Shown: positions 44,252-54,418 of the stretch, piece after piece
How positions within the stretch are numbered: the stretch's first letter is position 1
Layout: each line of letters starts with the position of its first letter
Source: an uncultured Pelagibacteraceae bacterium
GTDB lineage: Bacteria; Pseudomonadota; Alphaproteobacteria; Pelagibacterales; Pelagibacteraceae
DNA length: 64,000 nucleotides
Reading direction: 5' to 3'
Assembly: GCA_902604975.1 (NCBI GenBank)
Contig: CACLAY010000002.1
Span: 124,001-188,000, forward strand
Position numbers and translations under genes: made by a program
The notes under the pieces: model-generated
What the model was told of the DNA's origin: nothing
The model's database searches: none
The model's input: only the letters and a program-made list of their open reading frames with translations

Positions 44252-45409
44252 ATGAAAAAAAATAAAAAAAAAAAAGTTAATAAGAAAAAAAAAATTAGCA
44301 AAATTACCTTAAAAATAAAAAAAAAAGTAAAGAAGAATAAGAAAAATCTTAGGATTAAAAGAAAAAAAAATACAAATAAAAAGTTAGTTCTTAAAAAGAA
44401 GACTAAAGATAATTTAATTACAAAGGCAGCAAGAGTAGAGGAAAATATAAAATCAAAATTAAACGTTAAAGTTAAATTTGACATTTTTGCAATTGATAGG
44501 GGTATCTCTAAATTCTTTAATTCTATTGATGGAAAAATAAATGAATTTAAATCTCAAAGAAAAGATGAAAAAAGAAGGTTAAAATTAATTGAAATTGAAA
44601 AAAATGAAAAAGAAAAAGAAAGAATAAAAAAACAAAAGATATTGCAAGAGGAAAAGCAATTAAAACTAAAGGAGCAACAACTAAAAGATGAAGAAAAATT
44701 AGAAAAATTAAGAGCAAAAGATTTAAAATTATTTTTAAGAAAAGAACAAGCTCTTTTAAGAAAAGAACAATCAGAGAGACAAAAGAAATTTTTACAAGAA
44801 TTAAAAATTCAAAAACAGATTGAAAGATTTAGAATAAGAGAGGTAAAAGAATTAGAGAAACTTGAAAAAATTTCTTTAAGAGAAAAAAGAGAAGATTACG
44901 GGGAACTTCAACAAAGAATAGAGAACTTAAAAAATAAATATAGAGTAATAAGAGATCAAAAAATTAGAGAAAGAGTTGAGGCACTTGGTGTTAAGATAAA
45001 TGAAGCTGATGATAGATCTGCACTACTTCAAAAAGAAAGAGAATATAATTTAGCGAGACAAAAAATTGAGTTTGCATTAGAAAGTTTTTATAGAAGTGCG
45101 AACAGCCTAGTTTTCCAATTAAACAAAAGATATATCACAAGACATATGTCTATTTTTAGATGTATTGATAAAAGATTTGAGACAGGAGAAATTTTTATTA
45201 AATGGGACGAGTCTACAGACGACGAATGGTTAATTTTAATATATATAAAGGATAATTCACCCGATAAAGGAATAATTATAGAAGATAAGACAAATGAGGA
45301 AAAAAATATGTCTCATGAGTTTAAAGCAAATGAAATATTTAAAGCCTCAGACTTGATGGTAGACTCTCTTACTCAGCTTATTTCAAAGAAAAGGAAAAAA
45401 CAGCAGTAA
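44252..45409 (+). CDS. Lysine-rich coiled-coil protein of unknown function
   Basis: A 385-residue protein with no domain I can name. Residues 1-75 are almost entirely lysine with a few Ile/Asn/Arg, encoded by long A-tracts. Residues about 100-260 are a charged Glu/Lys/Arg/Gln heptad-like coiled coil. The last 110 residues look globular: FYRSANSLVFQLNKRYITRHMS-type, then WDESTDDEWLILIYIKD. No signal peptide or membrane segment is seen. The basic tail could bind nucleic acid or the inner face of the membrane. The reading frame is intact over the A-runs, and the coding pattern extends through the whole frame, so it is probably real. Confidence 0.72.
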   Translation: MKKNKKKKVNKKKKISKITLKIKKKVKKNKKNLRIKRKKNTNKKLVLKKKTKDNLITKAARVEENIKSKLNVKVKFDIFAIDRGISKFFNSIDGKINEFKSQRKDEKRRLKLIEIEKNEKEKERIKKQKILQEEKQLKLKEQQLKDEEKLEKLRAKDLKLFLRKEQALLRKEQSERQKKFLQELKIQKQIERFRIREVKELEKLEKISLREKREDYGELQQRIENLKNKYRVIRDQKIRERVEALGVKINEADDRSALLQKEREYNLARQKIEFALESFYRSANSLVFQLNKRYITRHMSIFRCIDKRFETGEIFIKWDESTDDEWLILIYIKDNSPDKGIIIEDKTNEEKNMSHEFKANEIFKASDLMVDSLTQLISKKRKKQQ

Positions 45410-45417
45410 GCTATATT

Positions 45418-46842
45418 TTACTCATTAACGTAAACCGAAACTCCTCTAGAATTAATATCTACATCAAATTTTTTATGAAGAGGAGGGAAAGCTCTCTGTG
45501 AACAATCAAGTCTGTCACATGTTCTACATGATACTCCAATAGGTAATTCAGATTTTTTGTCACTGAGATCTAAGTTTTCAGTGTATACAAATTCTTTTGC
45601 ATATTTTGCTTCACAACCAAGACCTATAGACAACATACTTTTTTTTTGTCCATATCTTCCAACACCCTTTTCTACTGTTTTCGCTATGCAAACATATTTC
45701 TCTCCATTAGTCATTTTACTTACTGCTGCTTGAATAACACCTGGTCTTGAAAAAGCTGAGTAGACATTCCATCTTGGACAAGCTCCCCCATATCTTGGTA
45801 TCTCTATACCTGATAATGAGAATCTTTTTGAAATATTTCCAGCAACATCTACTCTTAAAAAATGAAAAGGTATTCCAGGAAGTTTTGGATCTTGTAAACA
45901 TGTTACTCTATGAGCTACTTGTTCGAAGGAAGTAGCAAATGTATTTTGTAAAAGTTCCAAATCGTATTTTAATTCTTTGCATTCTTTATGAAAAAGAGCG
46001 TAAGGCATTAATATTGCAGCACCACAATAATTTAAAAGAGCAACCCGCGTTAATTTTTTAGACTCTTCAGTTGGAAAATTAAATGTAGTAAGATATTCAT
46101 CAATTTCTTTTGAGGCGCCTTCTTGTGAAATTTGTGCTGCCGCAAAAAGTTTTTTAGTTTCAAGTGAAAGATAATCAGATAATAATAATTCTTTATCTTT
46201 TACTTTATATATTTTTGAAAATGGTTTTCCTTCTTTAGGTATTACATCTTTTACAGTTATACCATATTCATCTTTTAAAAACTGACATAAGGCAATATAT
46301 CTTGTTCTATTATTTTGTTTTACTTTATCAAATATCTGATTTGCAAATTCTTCTAATTTTGGAAAAAAATTTTTATTTTCTTGTAAAAAATCTGAAATTA
46401 CTTCTCCAGGAAATGCGTTTTTTCTTCCATCAATAATCTTGCCTGAAATATTTTCTAATTTGTTAAAAATTTCATGATCTTTTTGTTTAAAGTTATCACC
46501 TAGTTTAATTAAAGCTTTAGCAATTTTGGGATTTGTATTAACTAAATCTTTTACTTCTGGTCCAAGAATATCAAGATCCTCAAAAAGTTCATCACCCAAT
46601 AATTCAGAAATATTATTCTCAAGATTTATGTCAGTTTTACTTGTAAGGTCTGAAAGCTCTATTTTTAGTTTATCACAAACTCTTAAAAGTAAGTCTCCAT
46701 CAATTTTTCTTTTTCCACTCTCTATTAAATTTAAATAACTTGGTGAAATAGTCATTTCTTCTGCTAGTTTGTTAGCTTGAATTCCTAGTTGCCTTCTAAA
46801 TGCTTTGATTTTTGGACCAATTTTTGTATCAATTTGACTCAT
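45418..46842 (-). CDS. XRE-family regulator of the RamB/ScfR/MccR type
   Basis: About 474 residues. A HTH_3 domain lies near residues 8-62 (FRRQLGIQANKLAEEMTISPSYLNLIESGKRKI). An ImmA/IrrE-like and DUF2083-type body and a cysteine-rich end, SCRTCDRLDCSQRA, follow. This family includes the acetate/propionate and glyoxylate-shunt regulators RamB, PrpR and MccR. I place the start at the ATG at 46842; a TTG at 46881 would encode 13 residues across the 9-bp operator-like repeats. It is divergent from a small gene and isocitrate lyase, which strongly suggests it controls them and itself. The ligand is probably an acyl-CoA or related metabolite, inferred from the family. Confidence 0.88.
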   Translation of the reverse strand: MSQIDTKIGPKIKAFRRQLGIQANKLAEEMTISPSYLNLIESGKRKIDGDLLLRVCDKLKIELSDLTSKTDINLENNISELLGDELFEDLDILGPEVKDLVNTNPKIAKALIKLGDNFKQKDHEIFNKLENISGKIIDGRKNAFPGEVISDFLQENKNFFPKLEEFANQIFDKVKQNNRTRYIALCQFLKDEYGITVKDVIPKEGKPFSKIYKVKDKELLLSDYLSLETKKLFAAAQISQEGASKEIDEYLTTFNFPTEESKKLTRVALLNYCGAAILMPYALFHKECKELKYDLELLQNTFATSFEQVAHRVTCLQDPKLPGIPFHFLRVDVAGNISKRFSLSGIEIPRYGGACPRWNVYSAFSRPGVIQAAVSKMTNGEKYVCIAKTVEKGVGRYGQKKSMLSIGLGCEAKYAKEFVYTENLDLSDKKSELPIGVSCRTCDRLDCSQRAFPPLHKKFDVDINSRGVSVYVNE

Positions 46843-46849
46843 TTTACCA

Positions 46850-46952
46850 TTTGTAAATTTTGTAAATTTAAATTTACACAAAATTATTCGATTTTACAAG
46901 GAAAATCAATTTAATTGTAGATTTTGTAAATATTGTAAATTATAAAGTTTAC
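46850..46952. promoter_or_regulatory. Operator-like 9-bp repeats between the regulator and the isocitrate lyase unit
   Basis: TTTGTAAAT occurs as two tandem copies at 46850-46867, and TTTGTAAAT plus ATTGTAAAT at 46923-46940. Single related half-sites (TTTACACAAA at 46873-46882, TTTTACAA at 46892-46899, GTTTACA near 46947) lie between and after. One pair touches the regulator start, the other the small gene start. RamB-type regulators bind TTTGCAAA-like sites; this array is a variant with T for C. Confidence 0.65.
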
Positions 46953-47114
46953 ATGGAAAAAAACAAAATTAACAATATCGAAAATAACTACCAAATTACT
47001 AATAAAGAAGAGCATTCTGAGCACAAGTCAAAAGGTATTTACATTAGAGACGATCATTGCGATTGGGGATCTAGCGGAATGAACGAATTTACTGAAGAAT
47101 ACAGCTCAAAATAG
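46953..47114 (+). CDS. Small unannotated protein upstream of isocitrate lyase
   Basis: A 53-codon ATG frame ending in TAG, so short that simple length cut-offs would miss it. The N-terminal 27 residues are Asn/Lys/Glu-rich and probably disordered. The C-terminal part, GIYIRDDHCDWGSSGMNEF and an acidic tail, has one cysteine, one tryptophan and the look of a conserved peptide. I recognise no family. The ATG begins only 12 bases after the right-hand operator pair, and aceA follows 44 bases after the stop, so it is the first gene of the predicted glyoxylate-shunt unit. No Shine-Dalgarno is obvious; the message may be nearly leaderless. Confidence 0.58.
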   Translation: MEKNKINNIENNYQITNKEEHSEHKSKGIYIRDDHCDWGSSGMNEFTEEYSSK

Positions 47115-47136
47115 TCATTAGTCATTTCTAGTCATT
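47113..47136 (+). repeat. Three AGTCATT repeats before aceA
   Basis: AGTCATT occurs at 47113-47119, 47120-47126 and 47130-47136, in the 44 bases between the small gene stop and the aceA GTG. The first copy spans the TAG stop. Too short to name; possibly a translational or regulatory element, or a local duplication. Confidence 0.6.
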
Positions 47137-47158
47137 TAATCAAAAGAGAGGGGTTTAA

Positions 47159-48433
47159 GTGTCAGCTGAAAATATTTCATACGATTTACAAAGATTTGCA
47201 GGTATTAAAAGAGATTATACTCCTGAAGAAGTTGAAAGATTAAGAGGATCAATCAAAATTGAGTATTCTATGTGTAAAATGCAGTCTCAAAAGCTTTGGA
47301 AACTGCTTAATACAGAAGCCTATGTTAACACCCTTGGATCACTTTCAGGAAATCATGCAGTACAACATGCAAAAGCTGGTTTAAAAGCAATTTATTTAAG
47401 TGGTTGGCAAGTTGCTGCTGATGCTAATAGTGCTGGAGAGATGTATCCTGATCAATCTTTATATCCTTATGATAGTGCACCAAAATTAGTTGAGACAATG
47501 AATAATTCCCTAGTTAGAGCTGATCAAATTCAACATATGGAAATGATAGATGGTGATATGGATAAAAGTAAGAGAACTGATTACATGTTGCCAATTATAG
47601 CTGATGGTGAAGCAGGATTTGGTGGACCATTAAATGTATTTGAATTAACCAAAAAATTTATTAGAGCAGGTGCTGCTGGGGTTCACTTTGAAGACCAATT
47701 AGCTAGTGAGAAAAAATGTGGTCATATGGGTGGAAAAGTTCTTGTTCCAACTGGAACAATGGTTAGAAATTTAAAGGCTGCAAGACTTGCCGCTGATATT
47801 GCAGATGTACCATTAATAATTTTAGCAAGAACAGATGCAAATGCTGCAAAGTTAATCACTAATGATTTTGATGAAAATGATAAACCGTTTTTAACTGGCG
47901 AAAGATCACCTGAAGGTTTCTTTTATGTTAAAGACGGAATTGAGCAGGCAATTTCTAGAGGTCTTGCTTATGCACCATACGCAGATTTAATTTGGTGTGA
48001 AACTGCTACTCCAAATTTAGAAGAAGCAAAGAAATTTGCTGATGCTATACATGAAAAATTTCCTGGTAAAATGCTAGCTTATAATTGTTCGCCATCATTT
48101 AATTGGAAGAAACATTTATCTGATGAAGAAATTGGATCATTTCAAAGAAATATTGGAGAAATGGGATATAAATTTCAATTCATTACATTAGCAGGTTTCC
48201 ATACTCAAAACATTGCTATATTTGAGTTAGCAGAAAAATATAAATCAGAGGGTATGACCGCTTACTCAAAAATTCAACAGCATGAATTTGCTAGAGAAAA
48301 AGATGGATACACAAGTGTGAAACATCAAAGAGAAGTGGGTACATCTTATTTTGATGCAGTTTCAAATACAATAAGCTCAGGTAAAAGCTCAACGACAGCA
48401 ATGGAGGGCTCAACTGAGTCAGAACAGTTTTAG
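47159..48433 (+). CDS. aceA: Isocitrate lyase
   Basis: A 424-residue ICL/PEPM-superfamily enzyme that splits isocitrate to glyoxylate and succinate, the first step of the glyoxylate shunt. The active-site motif KKCGHMGGK has the catalytic Cys187. [21 protein letters not shown] and the ARTDANAA metal segment are intact, and [15 protein letters not shown] is the second conserved block. The start is a GTG at 47159 preceded by a GAGAGGGG ribosome site. Length is standard. Malate synthase is not in the window. It is likely controlled by the divergent RamB-like regulator. Confidence 0.97.
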   Translation: MSAENISYDLQRFAGIKRDYTPEEVERLRGSIKIEYSMCKMQSQKLWKLLNTEAYVNTLGSLSGNHAVQHAKAGLKAIYLSGWQVAADANSAGEMYPDQSLYPYDSAPKLVETMNNSLVRADQIQHMEMIDGDMDKSKRTDYMLPIIADGEAGFGGPLNVFELTKKFIRAGAAGVHFEDQLASEKKCGHMGGKVLVPTGTMVRNLKAARLAADIADVPLIILARTDANAAKLITNDFDENDKPFLTGERSPEGFFYVKDGIEQAISRGLAYAPYADLIWCETATPNLEEAKKFADAIHEKFPGKMLAYNCSPSFNWKKHLSDEEIGSFQRNIGEMGYKFQFITLAGFHTQNIAIFELAEKYKSEGMTAYSKIQQHEFAREKDGYTSVKHQREVGTSYFDAVSNTISSGKSSTTAMEGSTESEQF

Positions 48434-48444
48434 ATGAAAGATTA

Positions 48445-48735
48445 ATGTTTACTAGTGGTCTTTTATTAATAGTAAGCTATCTTTTATTTAAATACACGGT
48501 TCAATGGATTCAATATTATAATCAAACCGATCCTAGGATGCCTAATTCAATATGGCGATATACTTGTGATTATAAAGTTATTGGCGTAAGAGATATTTGT
48601 GATTTAGATGATAAGCCATTTGTAAGACAAAGAAGGAAAAGAGATAAAATTGTTACAATAATGTATTTTATTGTCGTCCTTGCTTTTGTATTTTCTATGT
48701 ATTTTATGGCGAGTTTATTAGGACTAATTCTTTAG
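48445..48735 (+). CDS. Small two-helix membrane protein
   Basis: A 96-residue protein with a first hydrophobic helix at about 3-22 and a second at about 73-95. The central loop is polar: DPRMPNSIWRYTCDYKVIGVRDICDLDDKPFVRQRRKRDK, with two cysteines. By the positive-inside rule the basic RRKRDK end is likely cytoplasmic. I recognise no family. It starts 12 bases after aceA, so it may be cotranscribed with it, and overlaps the convergent TerB/J-domain gene by 12 bases. Confidence 0.68.
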   Translation: MFTSGLLLIVSYLLFKYTVQWIQYYNQTDPRMPNSIWRYTCDYKVIGVRDICDLDDKPFVRQRRKRDKIVTIMYFIVVLAFVFSMYFMASLLGLIL

Positions 48736-49446
48736 TTTTTGAATCTGATCCCATGCTGAATTGACAGCTCTCATTTTAGCCTTACTTTCATCTATTACTT
48801 CTTGAGGAACACCTTTGCTTAATAAAAGATCAGGGTGATGCTCTTTGCTAAGTTTAATATAACGTTTTCTTATTTCTTCGAGCGAGTCATCAGGCTTACT
48901 TTCTAAAACAATATATGGATTAAGTTTATCTGATGACTTTCTACTTTCTTTAATTCCATTAATTTGTATCTGATTTAATCCAAAAATTCTTGCTATATCT
49001 TCTATCATGATTAATTCATTGTCACTTATATGCCCGTCAGCTTCTGCAATATAGAAAAGAGTATTAATTACCTCCTCTAACACATTTATGTTTCCTTTAT
49101 AAACCTCAGAAATTTGTTTTGCGTAAGGTTCATATCCAGTACTTTCCTCTTTAGCTTTATTAAAAATTTTACCAACCTGATCTAATTCACTTTCAGGTAT
49201 TTTTAATTTATCTTTAACTGCAATCAATTCTTCACGACTAACTTGTCCATCTGCTTTACTTAGCTTTGCTGATAAAACAATTAAAGAGAGCGCAAATATT
49301 TGCTGAGGCTGTGCAAAAGATCTAAATCCACCGCCTGATCTGGCTCTTGACATTTTTCCGCCAATTAAGGATCCCAAAAGCATACCGAAAGGTCCACCAA
49401 TAGAAAAACCTAGCATTCCACCAATTATGCTTCCCCATATTGCCAT
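48724..49446 (-). CDS. djlA: TerB/J-domain co-chaperone (DjlA-like)
   Basis: A 240-residue protein. A short glycine-rich hydrophobic N-terminus (about 1-30, GSIIGGMLGFSIGGPFGMLLGSLIGG) may be a membrane anchor. A TerB-like helical domain (about 50-165) follows, and the C-terminal J domain has PYIVLESKPDDSLEEIRKRYIKLSKEHHPDLLL with the HPD motif. This is the DjlA architecture, a DnaK partner at the inner membrane. It is the second J-domain gene in the window. Its first base is shared with the last base of the DUF6134-like gene. Confidence 0.9.
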   Translation of the reverse strand: MAIWGSIIGGMLGFSIGGPFGMLLGSLIGGKMSRARSGGGFRSFAQPQQIFALSLIVLSAKLSKADGQVSREELIAVKDKLKIPESELDQVGKIFNKAKEESTGYEPYAKQISEVYKGNINVLEEVINTLFYIAEADGHISDNELIMIEDIARIFGLNQIQINGIKESRKSSDKLNPYIVLESKPDDSLEEIRKRYIKLSKEHHPDLLLSKGVPQEVIDESKAKMRAVNSAWDQIQKLKN

Positions 49447-50132
49447 TATTCAAAACTCCTTAATCTATATTCCCAGTTTCCCATATTATTATAAGTCACC
49501 TTTAATATTAAATTATTTTCAGGATTATACCAAACATCAAATTCAAATTTTTTTTCATCTGAAAGACTTTCGTCATTTGACTTAATATTAAAATGTTCAG
49601 TTAAATATTCTTTACCATTAATAGTAATATTTTCATTTCCAATTAAACTTACAATCTGTTTTTTAATACTACCAGATAAAGGACTGATCTGTTTATCTGA
49701 ATTAAAAATTTTGTGATTCCACCAATTTCCAATTGTACAATCTAAACTAGCCTCACCTTTATAAGATGATCCATCTATAATAAATTTATTTGTATCTTTA
49801 TCATAATTTAAATTCACATATTTTTCCTTATCATTTTGAAAAGTATTTGATTTAAAAAAAACCAATTTTTCATTTTTATATTTTTCTATTGTTTCACTTA
49901 ATATTGAAAAAACTGTTACGCCAAATAACTCTACTTTAAAATTAGTATAATTTTTTACGACAAATAAATCCTCGTCAAATTCAAAAAAGTAGCTGGTGCT
50001 TCCAATAATTTCATTATTTCTTAGAACATCCATCTCAATTTTTTTAAGACCTTCATAATGACTGCTATGTGCCATCACCTTAGAAGCAAACATGATGATA
50101 ATTAATACGGTTATAAAATGTTTCATTTTCAT
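49446..50132 (-). CDS. Secreted DUF6134-like protein
   Basis: A 228-residue protein with a signal peptide (ITVLIIIMFASKVMA, cleavage near residue 21). A mostly beta-strand domain follows, with DVLRNNEIIGSTSYFF, an ETIEKYKNEKLVFFKSNT segment, a single GEASLDCTIGNWWNHKIF block and LILKVTYNNMGNWEYRL at the end. This pattern (small conserved Trp/Asn block, then Tyr-Arg-Leu ending) matches the alphaproteobacterial DUF6134 family as I know it. No function is assigned to that family. It is probably periplasmic. The djlA-like gene starts on its last base. Confidence 0.7.
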   Translation of the reverse strand: MKMKHFITVLIIIMFASKVMAHSSHYEGLKKIEMDVLRNNEIIGSTSYFFEFDEDLFVVKNYTNFKVELFGVTVFSILSETIEKYKNEKLVFFKSNTFQNDKEKYVNLNYDKDTNKFIIDGSSYKGEASLDCTIGNWWNHKIFNSDKQISPLSGSIKKQIVSLIGNENITINGKEYLTEHFNIKSNDESLSDEKKFEFDVWYNPENNLILKVTYNNMGNWEYRLRSFE

Positions 50133-50171
50133 AGATTTTAGTTAAAGAAAGTATAAATAATAGCTAAATAT

Positions 50172-50819
50172 ATGTTCCTTACTATAAAAAATATTCCTAA
50201 AGTCTCATGGAGTTCTCAAGAGACTTTTAATCTAAAGCCAAAATTATCAACTTTATTTTTTCTTTGTTTTGGCCTTATATTATTTGGTTTTGGTGAAGCC
50301 TTAGTAGTTATTTCATTTATTGGCAATTCTCCATGGACTGTAATGGCACAAGGAATTTCAATTAATTCAGGATTATCCATTGGAATTGTCACTTTTATAG
50401 TGAGTGTTGTCGTTTTATGTTCATGGTTTTTCTTAAAACAAAAACCTGGTCTTGGTACCATATTCAATATCGTAATTATTGCAGCAATGTTAGATATAAC
50501 AATTGCATTAATACCAACCCCTGAAACTTACATAATGAAATTATTAATGGCTGCAGTTGGTATAATGATAGTCGGGGTGGGGAGTGGTATCTATTTAATT
50601 GCCAATTTAGGTCCAGGACCTAGAGATGGTTTAATGACTGGTTTACAAAAAAAAACTAATCTACCAATTGCCGCTGTAAGATCTTTTATAGAAATTTCTG
50701 TAGCTTCAGTTGGTTGGTATCTAGGTGGAACAATCGGAATTGGAACATTAATGTTTGCTTTTGGAATTGGTCCCTGCATTGCTTTAAGTTTATATATTAT
50801 AGATAATATAATGAATTAA
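50172..50819 (+). CDS. YczE/YitT-like membrane protein
   Basis: A 215-residue membrane protein with about six hydrophobic helices. The segments FGLILFGFGEALVVISFIGNSPWTVMAQGIS and LIANLGPGPRDGLMTGLQKKTNLPIAAVRSFIE are the family hallmarks (N-P-W-x-V and G-P-R-D-G-L-M). YczE-like proteins are widespread but uncharacterised; some members have been linked to transport. It is divergent from the DUF6134-like gene and ends 4 bases inside the convergent typA. Confidence 0.8.
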   Translation: MFLTIKNIPKVSWSSQETFNLKPKLSTLFFLCFGLILFGFGEALVVISFIGNSPWTVMAQGISINSGLSIGIVTFIVSVVVLCSWFFLKQKPGLGTIFNIVIIAAMLDITIALIPTPETYIMKLLMAAVGIMIVGVGSGIYLIANLGPGPRDGLMTGLQKKTNLPIAAVRSFIEISVASVGWYLGGTIGIGTLMFAFGIGPCIALSLYIIDNIMN

Positions 50820-52642
50820 GTACCAGTATTTTGTTTTTCGCTTCTTTTTCTTTCGTGAGGGTCCAGAATTGCTTTTCTAAGTCTACAAGACTTAGGTGTA
50901 ATTTCTAACGCTTCATCAGTATTAAGCATACTTAACTGTTCTGCAATCGACATTTGTCTTACAGGTGTAAGAACAATATTTTCATCGGTACCCTGTGTTC
51001 TCATATTCGTGAGTTTTTTTCCTTTCATAACATTAATTATCATATCACCAGGTTTTGGAGCCAAGCCCACAATCATTCCTGTATATACTGGATCATTGTG
51101 TGTAACAAACATTTCTCCTCTAGCTTGCAAATTAAAAATTGAAAATGCTACAGCCTTACCTTGATCCATAGAAATTAAAGCTCCATTTCTTCTTCCTTCC
51201 ATGTCTCCCTCGAAATCTCCATAAGAGTGAAAAATTCTATTGATAACGCCAGTCCCTTTGGTTAGAGTTAAAAATCTGCTCGTGTATCCCATTAAACCTC
51301 TTGTTGGGGCTTGAAAAATAAGTCTTTTTTTATTCTTTCCAGTGTCTTTTAATTCAATTAATTTACCTTTTCTTCTATTCATAGAATCTATAATTCTTGA
51401 TGAGTATTCTTCATCCAAATCCATAGTTATTTCTTCAATGGGTTCTAACTTTTTTGAATTTTCATCAGTTTTAAATAAAACTTTAGGAGGGCTGACGGTC
51501 ATTTCAAAGCCCTCTCTTCTCATTTGTGTTAATAATATTTCAAGCATTAATTCTCCTCGTCCACTTATTTCAAATGCATCTTTATTTGAGTTTTCAGAGA
51601 AAGAAATTCCAACGTTGTTTTGGGCCTCTAAAATTAAACGATCTCTAATTTGAGTGCTTGTTAATTTCTTACCCTCTGTTCCTGCTAAGGGTGAACTATT
51701 TACTGTTATTTTTATTGACATTGTTGGTGGATCAATCGGTGTTGCCTCAATTGGTTCATTTACCTCTAAATCACAAATAGTATCTGCTACATTTGCTTTT
51801 TCTAATCCAGCTATAACTACGATATCTCCAGCTTCTCCAACTTCAATGGGCACTTTTTTTGTACCCTCATATCTAAAGATCTTTGTAAGTCTACCTTCAT
51901 CTATTTTTTCACCTTTTAAATTTATTGCTTTAATTTGTTGATTTGCTTTTGCTGTCCCTTGTGAAATTCTTCCAACTAAACTTCTGCCCAAAAAGTTATC
52001 AGCGTAAAGTAGCGTCGATAGCATTGCAAATGGTTTTGATCTATCAAATTCTGAGGGCTTTACATGATCTAAAACTAAGTCTAATAGTGGGTTAAGATTT
52101 TCTCTTGGTCCTTCAATATCTTTAGATGCCCAACCAGATCTTCCGCTTGCATATAACACAGGAAAATCTAATTGTCCCTCATTTGCGTCTAAACTAACAA
52201 ACAAATCAAAAGTCTCATTTAAAACCTCATCTGCTCTTTGATCGCTTTTATCTAATTTATTTATAACAACAATTGGTCTCAATCCCTGTTTTAATGCTTT
52301 ACTTAATACAAATTTTGTTTGAGGCATGACGCCTTCTGCAGAGTCTACTAATAATAATGCACCATCTGCTAAACTTAAAACTCTTTCAACCTCTGCTGCA
52401 AAATCTCTGTGACCAGGAGTATCAATAATATTTATTCTAGTATCTTTCCAATTAATCGAAGTAGGCTTAGCAAGAATTGTAATTCCTCTTTCTTTTTCTA
52501 GCTCTCCAGAGTCCATTAATCTTTCATCAACTACTTCGTTGTCTCTAAAAGAACCACTCTGTTTCATCAAATTATCAATCAGTGTTGTTTTTCCATGATC
52601 AACGTGAGCAATGATAGTGATGTTTCGAATATTATTATTCAT
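50816..52642 (-). CDS. typA: Ribosome-associated GTPase TypA/BipA
   Basis: A 608-residue translational GTPase. The G domain has AHVDHGKTTLID, DERLMDSGELEKERGITI, DTPGHRDFAAEV and NKLDKSDQR. Domain III/V-like regions and the BipA-specific C-terminal domain with HDPVYTGMIVGLAPKPGDMIINVMKGKKLTNMRTQGTDE follow. TypA helps 50S assembly and stress growth. It lies downstream of groEL on the same strand, but a terminator separates them, so it probably has its own promoter. Confidence 0.97.
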   Translation of the reverse strand: MNNNIRNITIIAHVDHGKTTLIDNLMKQSGSFRDNEVVDERLMDSGELEKERGITILAKPTSINWKDTRINIIDTPGHRDFAAEVERVLSLADGALLLVDSAEGVMPQTKFVLSKALKQGLRPIVVINKLDKSDQRADEVLNETFDLFVSLDANEGQLDFPVLYASGRSGWASKDIEGPRENLNPLLDLVLDHVKPSEFDRSKPFAMLSTLLYADNFLGRSLVGRISQGTAKANQQIKAINLKGEKIDEGRLTKIFRYEGTKKVPIEVGEAGDIVVIAGLEKANVADTICDLEVNEPIEATPIDPPTMSIKITVNSSPLAGTEGKKLTSTQIRDRLILEAQNNVGISFSENSNKDAFEISGRGELMLEILLTQMRREGFEMTVSPPKVLFKTDENSKKLEPIEEITMDLDEEYSSRIIDSMNRRKGKLIELKDTGKNKKRLIFQAPTRGLMGYTSRFLTLTKGTGVINRIFHSYGDFEGDMEGRRNGALISMDQGKAVAFSIFNLQARGEMFVTHNDPVYTGMIVGLAPKPGDMIINVMKGKKLTNMRTQGTDENIVLTPVRQMSIAEQLSMLNTDEALEITPKSCRLRKAILDPHERKRSEKQNTGT

Positions 52643-52685
52643 AATTGAGGTTCTTATACATTTATACTTTTAATTGAAAACAAAA

Positions 52686-52713
52686 AAAAAGGGCAGAGTA
52701 ATCTGCCCTTTTT
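52686..52713 (-). terminator. Intrinsic terminator downstream of groEL
   Basis: A 12-bp stem (AAAAAGGGCAGA / TCTGCCCTTTTT) with a GTAA loop lies at 52686-52713. On the minus strand it is followed by a run of T (complement of the A-tract at 52682-52690). This is a textbook rho-independent terminator for groEL transcripts. Confidence 0.9.
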
Positions 52714-52737
52714 AAAATTTTAGTTAGACTATTTGGG

Positions 52738-54411
<1,674 letters not shown>

Positions 54412-54418
54412 TTAATTT

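Noticed and set aside
44218-44484. Minus-strand frame of 88 codons rich in Phe/Leu opposite the lysine-rich gene
   Set aside because: It is the antisense of poly-lysine codons (AAA read as TTT), which always gives a long hydrophobic frame. No ribosome site.
46843-47158. Possible glycine riboswitch upstream of aceA, as occurs at other glyoxylate genes in SAR11
   Set aside because: No aptamer-like stems; the gap is filled by operator-like repeats and a small coding frame.
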